Assembly (NCBI GenBank): GCA_036927565.1 | Contig: JAYESD010000003.1 | Location: 83,001,311-83,065,310 of the forward strand | Length of the DNA stretch: 64,000 nt | From: Tuctoria greenei | Taxonomy: Eukaryota > Streptophyta > Magnoliopsida > Poales > Poaceae | Direction of reading: 5' to 3' | In this document: in pieces, positions 56,751 to 64,000 of the stretch | Position numbering within the stretch: the stretch's first letter is position 1 | How the letters are laid out: each line of letters opens with the position of its first letter | The notes under the pieces: model-generated | What the model was told of the DNA's origin: nothing | Database searches by the model: none | Seen by the model: only the letters and a program-made list of their open reading frames with translations | Program-made: the position numbers and the translations under genes

Positions 56751-59700
56751 CTAGACCCTATGGAAGAACCGAGCGACCTTCTGAGCAACCTCCGACACGT
56801 TGGCTCGGGTGGCTTCACCTTCTCCTTCGACGAGACCTTCAAGCACCGGGTCCAGAGGGAATTGGGGATCCCGGCTGGTGTAGCACGTCAGCACATACTC
56901 TGTGACGTTCTTCGCTAGGGATTGCCCCTCCACCTCCAACTGGTCCGCAATGACGTCGCCCACCTTGGAGAGTTTGCTACCTGCCGAGCTCAACGCTTCC
57001 AACGCCAGGTCCGGCTCCGGCTCCGGATCATCTGGATGCACGGGACTGAAGCCCATTGGTGTTAGCGCGTCGTTGGCTTTGCTCAAGAACTCCCAAACCT
57101 GTAGGGAGTCCGCAGTCCTCAAGCCCTTCAGTTCCTCCAAGGATCTTTTGGCCGCCGCTAGTACAGAATTCTCGCGAGCAAGGTGCTCAACCTTTTTGGC
57201 ATTTTGCTGAATCTTTTCAGCAACCTGCTTCTCGAGTTTGCCGAGCTCCTCCTCCCAGAGGTAGATCTTGTTTCGGCGGTCGACAAGGTCCTTCTCTCGG
57301 CCCCTAACTTTCTTCTCCCTGGCAGCAAGAGCACACTCTTGCTGGTAGAGTTACTGCCCTCGCACCCAGGCCTTCTCCTCCTCCTCAAGGAAATGCTCCT
57401 CCAACTTCTTGGTGCCTTCCTCGAGACCCTTGTCAACCAGAGCCACCTTTTCGGCGAGCTCCTCCTCCCTCCTCAAGAAGTCATTCCGCAGCTCTAGGAG
57501 TTTTTGCTCTTCATCTTCAAGCTTTTTCTCCCTCTCCTCAAGTGCCTCCTGGCGCTTGATGAGAGTAGTGTTAATGGCTTCAAGCCTTTCTTGGCGTTCA
57601 TTAGCCGCACTATTAGCTGCCTTGGTCTGCTCATAAATGGCCTGGGATTGAGCGTCAAGGGCGCGAGTCAAGCTCTCCCTGTCATCCAATAATTTGCCCC
57701 AGTATTCTAGGTGGACCTTCTCCTTCTTGATCCATTCTTTGTCATATGCCAGCCTCGACTGCGCCAGCTTGGTCTCGAAGTAGAGCCGGTTACGCCACCG
57801 CCTAACGTTTTGGCGCTCCTCTTCAAGATCCTAGCTATCGTGGTAGAATGCCAGCTGGACTTGACGCAGGCTGGAGCAAGCATTGTCAATAGACAACGAT
57901 AGGGGAATAGGTTCCGGACCTGCTGGGTCTCCTCCGCTGGTTCCAGTGGGTTCTCGCTTACAAAAATTGGGTCCCAGTCCACAAGAGTGGTCCCCTGAGC
58001 CTCCACGGCACTAGGGCCGTCCTCCGGGATAGCCTCAGTCGCCGCTGAGGAGGGTCCCGCTGAAGAAGTTCCAACCTCCGGAAGTGGTTCCGAAGGCCCT
58101 GCCACCAAGTCTTCATTTACCCCCTTGGGCAGGGGGCCAGCGACTTCATCTGGGTACCCTGGCCCAGCAGCAGGCACCTCTTCCATCATCACTTCGGGAG
58201 CAGGGGCAACTTCAGGCTCCGGCCTGGACTCCTCCTCTGCTGGTGGCTCAGGTGTTGGCGCCTCGACCATCATTGGTTCGAGTGCTGATACCTCCACAAC
58301 AACTGGCCCTGCGGCCGGAGCTTCAACCTCAACTGGCTCGGGCGCCGGAAGGTCTTCAACTACAACCGGCTCTGAGGCTGGAGCTTCGGAGGTAGTTAGC
58401 TCAACCGCCAGAACTTCCTCCACATCCAGCTCACTTGACGGGACTTCAATAACCTCCGGCTCAACCGTCGGGGCTTCGACAATTTCCGGCTAAGGGGCCG
58501 GGATCACTGCTTCTTCCGGCTCAACGGCCGAAGCTTCCATCATCTCGGCATCAAGACCCGAAGCTTCAACCTCTGGGGCAGGTGCCGCTAGCGCATCTTC
58601 TCTCCCGTGGTCCAGCGCTACCATGGGAGTCTCGGGGGATGAGTCGAGGTCCATGACAACGGCAGCTGGCGCCGGAGCTGCCGCAGCTTCAACCACCACT
58701 TGGGGCGGCACCGGGACAGGACAGAAGCTTCCGCCCTCATAGCTTCAGCTGCTGTGACTGAGGGTGGAGCCTCACTCCTCTTCTTGGGAACGCTGTGGAT
58801 GATGGATGAAGAAACCTAAAAAAACAATTACTACAATAAAACAACTGTCTGAGGTAAAGATTAAAAATTACCTCCGGAGGCTTCCGCACCAGCTTGCGCG
58901 GAACCTTTTTCTCGGGCGTTCTGGGCTAACCATAGCCGCCACCGGCGTGGAAGCTCCGGAGGGCCCCCCAGAACCCGTTGCAGCCACGGGCATTTCCTTA
59001 GTCGAGGCCCCCCTCGACCGGGAAGGACCTCTGGACCTAGAGGCCTCAACTGGCCCTGGTGCTGGAGTCGCATGCCCGGAGCTAGCACCCCGGGAAGACA
59101 CGACAGTCGCCGCAGTTGTAGAAGACCTCCCCCTCCGGGGAGGAGCTGATGCAGAGGTTGCAAGCCTGACGGACCTTCCGTCGGCATGCTGCAGCTTCCT
59201 CTTCCGGCTCTAGGGTTCGTCCGCCGGCTCCTTGCCCTTGCCGATGACTTTGATCCTTGGCTTCGGGACAGGGTCGGAGCCACCTTCGGAAGCCCCAGGG
59301 ATCACCACCCTAGAGGTCGATCTTCTCTCGATGACACCAAGGTCGTCAAGCACCGGCATCGTCCGCCAGAGCTCCCTGCTGAACTCTACTTCCACGTTCA
59401 AAGGGAGAAAAGCTGGTGGCGGGGTCAAGTCATCACCCGCGACGTCAATGCCGTGCTGGAACTTCTTGAGATGAAACTCCAAGGTTGCCCCTGCCATGTT
59501 GGACTTCAGCCCGGTCTCGACCCGGTCATCGTCCATCACACTGTTGAGAGCCCAAGCGAGTTTTTCTCTCCTCTTCAGCGGTGCCCACCTGTTGACTAGG
59601 AAATTGCAAAATACCGCCTGAGGAGTTAATCCTCCCTCCACGCACTGGCGGATCCTAGTCAGAGCAGGGTCGAAGGCATCCGACAGTATCGGAGCTTCAC

Positions 59701-60336
59701 TCCAGACTGCAGTGTCGATGTTGGGGAGGCCTTGGGGCAGCTCCAGCTTCTCGTGTTCCTCCACCTGGATGACTATCCAATCCTTCTTCCAATCATCCCA
59801 CTTTCCAGAGGGAAACGACCGGAGGTACTTGAATGGGAACTTCTTGCGCTTCACGAAGTAGTAGAAGCCAAGGTACTCATTACTCCTACTGGTGGTGTGG
59901 ACGGTGAAGAAGGTCCGGAAGAGTTCAATGCAGGGGGGATGCTCACCCACATTTCACAAAAGTGGATGAAGACAGACACAAGAAGAATGGAGTGGGGGCC
60001 ACGGTGGTACAGCTGCAGACCATAGAAGTCTAGCAGCATCAAGAAAAAGGAGGAAAAAGGTGGGATCAACCCCACCATGGCGTACAAATAGAAGTACACC
60101 ATCTCGCCGGCGTGCTCCTTCTCGAACGGGAGCTCTCCCCCGGCGCAGACTAGACGGTTGAAGAAGTCTGGGGACCATCCCATGAAGGCCCGGACCTTCT
60201 TCAGGTCACCTTCGGTCTTCAAACGACTCTCGCGGAGACCCAATCCATCGCGGCACAGCAAGGCAAGAGAGGAAAAGCGAGCACAAGTTGGGAGTTTGAG
60301 CTCAAGATCAGATGAGAGGCGTAAAGAACCCCACAC
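56751..60336 (-). pseudogene. Antisense gene inside G2 (PF04195-like N-terminal domain, acidic Pro/Glu-rich middle, coiled-coil C-terminal part)
   Basis: Runs opposite to G2. The N-terminal part (60336-59851) holds GWSPDFFNRLVCAGGELPF and LLDFYGLQLYHRGPHSILL. The frame 59950-59210 continues with NEYLGFYYFVKRKKFPF and KWDDWKKDWIVIQ. This resembles the plant 'putative gypsy-type transposon' domain (PF04195). A one-base slip in a run of six G (59933-59938) separates the two frames. A TAG near 59210, a GT-AG intron candidate (58816-58871), an acidic Val/Glu/Pro/Ala-rich part (58711-57890) and a coiled-coil part (57689-56751) follow. The function of this protein class is not known. Domain naming is from memory of the family. 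Confidence 0.75.
58816..58871 (-). other. Candidate intron of the antisense gene (56 bp)
   Basis: On the minus strand the segment starts GGAG|GTAATTTTT, is T-rich, and ends TTTTTTTAG|GTTTC. It lies where the frame 59101-58868 ends and the acidic region begins. It is short for a plant intron, so it may also be a relic. Confidence 0.5.
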
Positions 60337-60768
60337 GGTGCGCGCTTTCCTTCTTAAGTAAGCCCTCGCAACGCTTGGATGGAAACCGCAAGGAAGTCGA
60401 AGATATTACTCAAAAATTCCACCCTGGCAATGACAAGAGGGCCTGGGACCACCCTGACGATCAAGTTGAGGTTCTTACCCAGGCGAACGGTTGTCATCAT
60501 GAGGCGGGAAGCCTGAAGGCGGCGACCTGACAAGGCGCGCGGAACCGATACAATTTTCGTATCGGGAACCGACGACCTTCAATTGCGTGAGATCCGCACG
60601 CCAAAGATCTCATTTTCCGCACACGGGATATGCTACGTGGCGAGAATTTAACTCCAAACTATCGCCAACGACACATCCGAAGACCTTTGAAGACTCAGTT
60701 CAAAAGTCGAAGGATGGACCCACCTCCGACGGAATGACTTCACCCAAGGGGTCTTCCCCAGTTGTGGG
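60337..60768 (+). other. G2 spacer before 3' LTR
   Basis: No gene. Contains the region upstream of the antisense gene, where its promoter would have to lie; I see no clear TATA box on the minus strand. Confidence 0.5.
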
Positions 60769-60781
60769 CCCAGGGGGCCAC
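60769..60781 (+). other. G2 polypurine tract (weak)
   Basis: cccagggggccac precedes the 3' LTR. Only the central agggg run is purine, so the tract is poor or decayed. Confidence 0.4.
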
Positions 60782-61641
60782 TGTCGGTACCCTGGGTACC
60801 ATATACCCCTTGGGATTGCAAAGATCTCAAGGGAATATCATCTACTTGATTTGAAGACCTTTGGAGGCCCACACCTCAGACATAACCGGACCTGCTTCTC
60901 CAACATGGTTAGTCCCAGGGTCGCCACGTGTACTATCAAACCGGAGCTACCGCCCACAAGGGGGATGCTCCGGGCTATGTACCATAGCGGCACCCCCGGA
61001 CCTAACTCCAGACCGAGGGAAGCTCCAGAACTAACGCGTGTTAGGTGGCACCGGACCTATTTGTTCCCCACAGTATGCTCCGAAGCTGCCACGTGTCCAA
61101 CCATCGGATCTTCAGCCTCTAACCTCCAGAAGACTCCACAACAGCTCCGGATCTTCAAAGGGGAATCAAGGACTTCAAGACCCGATTAAATGTCATTAAT
61201 ACTATAGTAATGACACACGATCGAACGACCTTAATTACCAAGTAACGGTGCTATCAAAGCCCATAACTCGGTTATTAAGGGTAATTAAGCGCATCAAATG
61301 CGTATCAATATTAGTAACCGCCGGGGCCACATGTCGGGCCAGGCTAACTTGTAACGGCCTGCCCTTGTACTATAAAAGGACAGGCCGACGATACATAGAG
61401 GGGGACTCGACGCGCTCACTCTACACTCTCAACTTACGTTGAGCTCATACATCCAATACAACACCATCACACCCCGTGGAGTAGGGTATTACGCTCAGGC
61501 GGCCCGAACCACATAAATCTTCATGTCTCCTGTGTCATTTAACACTTCACCTTCTTGAATCTCCGCGCGCTCACACTGAACCTCAAACTCCTCTAACACT
61601 TTAGTAGTGTCGGGAGATCTACCGGATCAAAACCACCGACA
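60782..61641 (+). repeat. G2 3' LTR (860 bp)
   Basis: Begins tgtcggtacc and ends accaccgaca; TATA box at 61371-61377. The next five bases, gaccg, would be the target duplication, but the other copy is lost with the 5' LTR end. Confidence 0.92.
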
Positions 61642-61720
61642 GACCGATATAGTAAGGAGCTAATTTTCCTCTCACCTGAAATCTTTTGGTGCCCCAGAGA
61701 GGAGAAACTTTGAGATAGAT
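61642..61720. other. 79-bp flank between G2 and D-minus
   Basis: Sequence next to the 3' LTR of D-minus into which G2 inserted. No match seen elsewhere in the window. Confidence 0.45.
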
Positions 61721-62627
61721 TGATAAGTAAGGTTATGAGGCCCGATCTTCCGATAGGTAATGGATAGGTCGATTGATGTGGAGATCTCGACGTTGATGAT
61801 CCGAGACTCTCGAGTACAACACGAAAAGCCCCTGCAATCACTACACCACCGCTCCGTTGGTTATCAACCGTGTTTCACACGATTGAACTCGCCAAGAAGG
61901 CTAATCTCTGCAAGTGCAACCGAGAACACAAGCAAGAACGTAGAAGACACGATCTGAAATCGCGAAATTGGGGTCTCACAAACCGTAGAACGGCGATATT
62001 ATTCATCTAAGCAAAACCTAATTGTTCATAGCGGCTACTATTGAGTATATATAGGTGGGAGGACGTCCAAGTGGGTGTTGGGGTCGTGACCTAACCCTAA
62101 CACACGAAAATAATGGACTTAGACTTGATACAAGGCCCAATGGCCCAATACGATGGCGCAGCACCCTGACAGATTCTGAACACGATTTTGTTTCGACGAT
62201 TCCCGTCGACTCCGAAGGAATTTTTTATGGGACCAGCGCCATTAGAAAGGTTATCCTCTCCCCTTTCTGTCTATATGTGGAACGTCCAAAACAGAGTTAG
62301 TATGCGTCCTGGGCATCCGTTTTAGTGCGGACTGCTCCTGGACTCCGAGTTGGATACGATTTGGAGTTTGGTTCGGTTTCCATCTTCTTTGAACGAATTC
62401 TCTGGTCTTCCACGTCCCTAATACTCCCTCCAAGTACTCCTTGAACCTCTCCATGGATCCTAATTGCAAATAAATCATTAAGTAGCAATCTATGCTCAAA
62501 AACATATAAGGAAATATATAAGAACGAGTTCACCTCTGAAATTAATTGTTGTGTATGAACTCTATTGATTGCATCTTGTATGTTCAATGGAGTGTTGTTT
62601 GTATCCATAGAAGTGATGTCCTCATCA
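61721..62627 (-). repeat. D-minus 3' LTR (about 907 bp)
   Basis: Begins TGATGAGGACATC on the minus strand right after the polypurine tract and ends CTTATCA at 61721. Counterpart of 46365-47277. Confidence 0.75.
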
Positions 62628-62642
62628 TTCTCCCCTTCTTGA
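62628..62642 (-). other. D-minus polypurine tract
   Basis: AAGAAGGGGAGAA on the minus strand directly before the LTR start. Confidence 0.75.
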
Positions 62643-62866
62643 ATTGGAGTCGTCCTCGACTCAAGTTCATCTCCTCTCATGTGTTGGTCGAAATGTTTAA
62701 CACCATCAAATCTTCTTGTATGCAAGAATGGAGGAGGCCAAGGTGGTGGACGACATAGTGCGCCATCTTGATCTTGTCCATCAAATAAGAGTGCACATTC
62801 ACTTGACCCAGGATCCCAAACAAATAAACATTGTGTCATGTTTATAGGTGCAATAATAATGTGCAT
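62643..62866 (-). pseudogene. Relic of the 3' end of pol in D-minus
   Basis: The frame begins MHIIIAPINMTQCLFVWDPG and ends near ESRTTPIQEGE over the polypurine tract, as the last residues of pol do in several plant Ty3 elements. It has no known domain and its reading as a pol remnant is inference. The open frame carries on into the LTR to 62297. Confidence 0.5.
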
Positions 62867-62878
62867 GATCTCATCATT

Positions 62879-64000
62879 CTACCCTTCTTTATGACAAGCC
62901 GTCCTCGGCTTGCTCGTATGTCCAACAAAGAGGCTTGCTTTGGAGGTAGAATGAGTGCTGTCCATAATGCACAACAACAGTGAATAATGCTTTTGTTGTC
63001 CCTGCTGCAAGGAAAAAATACTAGAAAAACTTGACAATACATTATTAGTGTTAGTGCATCCATTCATTTCACCATGTTGTTGCAGCACAAAAGGAGCTTG
63101 CACATTTGAACATATGTAAACTTTATGCACCATAAATTCACCACTATCTTCATAGTTGCCTATAGCATGAAAAATATTTCTACTTAATAAAGGCAATTCA
63201 GATTGTGAAAATATTCTCCTCTCTACAATATTTAGATCACAAAGAGTGTCAAATTCAATATAACCCAAAGTATTTAGAGAAGACAAAAATTTCAGCTCAT
63301 CATTTTCAGTAGTAGCGGTGATCAAATTATGAATTTCAGCACAAGTAGGTGAATCCAAAACACAATCATCTTGTACATTAACTTGTTTTTGCATAGGTAT
63401 AATAGAGTTATCAGCACACAACTCTTTCGTAGCGCAACGATCAGCAGGAAAATCAACATGTGACAATGGTGTATAAATAAACGATTCTAATAGTTGCTCC
63501 TCGAAAATAGCATGATTGGTGGAAAAATTCAGAACATCCAAAAACTTCTCACCTTTTGTATTTGTAGAATGTTTTGCCTTACCATTTTCAGCAGTGATTT
63601 CGAGTGCATTATGAGTTGATCCATCTAAAATTTCACAAGTGTTGTCAAAAGCCTCGTTCTCTTTTGCATCATCTATATTATTTTCTATATTGTCCTGCAA
63701 AACGTTAGACACAAAAGGAGGTACAACAAGAAATTTCTCCTCAAATTGCTGAATTTCTTCTTTGCACATAGATAAATTAGCAAAAGTTTCTCGCATAAGA
63801 ATTTTCGTTTCTTTCCATGTTCGAGGTTTTTCTAATTCATTTAAATTGTTCCACCAAGTTAATGCACAATCTACTAATGCACTTGCAACATTTCTAATCT
63901 TTCTCCTCTCACACATATGACATTGTCCAAAAATTTTATCCACCTCTATTTCCCAAGTAATATATTCATCATAACCAAAACCATCATAAGAAGGAAGAGA
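62879..64000 (-). CDS. D-minus gag-like protein, start outside window
   Basis: Open from the right edge of the window to the stop at 62879 without interruption, at least 370 residues. The N-terminal part (GYDEYI, then MCERRKIRNVASALVDCALT, then WKETKILMRETFA) is a Ty3-type gag domain. The rest, with TLGYIEFDTLCDLNIVE and YEDSGEFMVHKVYICSN, is a conserved but uncharacterised extension seen in plant retroelements. No zinc knuckle is visible. The uninterrupted frame contrasts with the damaged copies elsewhere in the window. Confidence 0.8.
   Translation of the reverse strand, partial: SLPSYDGFGYDEYITWEIEVDKIFGQCHMCERRKIRNVASALVDCALTWWNNLNELEKPRTWKETKILMRETFANLSMCKEEIQQFEEKFLVVPPFVSNVLQDNIENNIDDAKENEAFDNTCEILDGSTHNALEITAENGKAKHSTNTKGEKFLDVLNFSTNHAIFEEQLLESFIYTPLSHVDFPADRCATKELCADNSIIPMQKQVNVQDDCVLDSPTCAEIHNLITATTENDELKFLSSLNTLGYIEFDTLCDLNIVERRIFSQSELPLLSRNIFHAIGNYEDSGEFMVHKVYICSNVQAPFVLQQHGEMNGCTNTNNVLSSFSSIFSLQQGQQKHYSLLLCIMDSTHSTSKASLFVGHTSKPRTACHKEG

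Larger units (their letters stand above)
48958..61641 (+). mobile_element. G2: Tat/Retand-like Ty3 element with antisense gene, 5' LTR truncated
   Basis: Order: 5' LTR remnant, primer site, gag, protease, RT, two RNase H regions, integrase, a 5.3-kb post-integrase region holding an antisense gene, and the 3' LTR. Same family as G1. Long post-integrase regions with antisense ORFs are known from Tat elements of grasses such as Grande and RIRE2. By hand I count about 23 differences over the 571 bp shared by its two LTRs (about 4%), mostly transitions. Confidence 0.92.
61721..64000 (-). mobile_element. D-minus: gag-only (non-autonomous) Ty3-like element, right end outside window
   Basis: On the minus strand: a gag-like ORF entering from beyond 64000, a short relic of the usual end of pol (62866-62640), a polypurine tract, and a 3' LTR (62627-61721, 907 bp). 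There is no protease, RT or integrase between gag and the LTR, so it could move only with enzymes from another element. Confidence 0.8.

Noticed and set aside
57183..58493. Plus-strand Leu-rich and Gly/Ser-rich ORFs in the G2 3' region
   Set aside because: They are shadows of the coiled-coil and acidic repeats of the minus-strand gene; their composition is the expected complement.
1..64000. CRISPR array, bacterial operons, rRNA or tRNA genes
   Set aside because: None seen. The tRNA-like words found are primer-binding sites of 8-13 bases next to LTRs, not tRNA genes.

Overview
This 64 kb window is nuclear DNA of a flowering plant, most likely a grass. It is built almost entirely of LTR retrotransposons nested in one another, and I find no host gene, rRNA, tRNA, CRISPR array or bacterial-type feature. 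The grass assignment is inference. It rests on the mix of element types: Tat/Retand-like and Tekay/Del-like Ty3 (gypsy) elements with 4-kb LTRs, a Sirevirus-like Ty1 (copia) element, and a gag-only Ty3 derivative. Such blocks are typical of intergenic or pericentromeric cereal DNA. Every coding region is broken by stops, frameshifts or deletions, so these are relics.

Layout. G1 (1-7371, minus) is a Tat-like Ty3 element running off the left edge; its 5' LTR is 6497-7371. It sits inside the 5' LTR of element A. A (plus) has 5' LTR remnants at 7372-7755 and 18072-18486, an internal region at 18487-24633 and a 3' LTR at 24634-28566 that lacks about 70 terminal bases. Its 5' LTR also holds S (7756-18071, minus), a complete Sirevirus-like copia element with two 1880-bp LTRs and target duplication ATGTA. 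A's 3' LTR abuts C, a decayed Ty3 gag-pro-RT fragment at 28567-30638 that resumes at 45732-45930. C is split by B (30639-45731, plus), a relative of A with LTRs of 4097 and 4118 bp and target duplication TATCG. After an unassigned stretch (45931-46364) comes D-plus (46365-48957), a gag-type element with a 913-bp LTR. It is cut off by G2 (48958-61641, plus), a second Tat-like element with a truncated 5' LTR, a complete 860-bp 3' LTR and, between integrase and 3' LTR, an antisense gene (60336-56751). The right end (61721-64000, minus) is D-minus, a relative of D-plus in inverted orientation with no polymerase genes.

How the parts work together. G1, G2, A and B follow the order gag, protease, reverse transcriptase, RNase H, integrase. 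A and B end in a chromodomain-like tail; G1 and G2 carry a second RNase H. S has the copia order with integrase before reverse transcriptase. D-minus keeps gag, a relic of the end of pol, a polypurine tract and LTRs, so it would have depended on enzymes supplied in trans.

Most worth following up: A and B share an in-frame stop at the same reverse-transcriptase codon and the same loss of the protease aspartate, although their LTRs are well diverged; G2 carries an antisense gene with a plausible intron; the leaders of A, B and D share degenerate modules; and GGAGCT-type motifs are dense in both the copia and the Tat-like elements. I see no wholly new biological system. All comparisons were made by eye.
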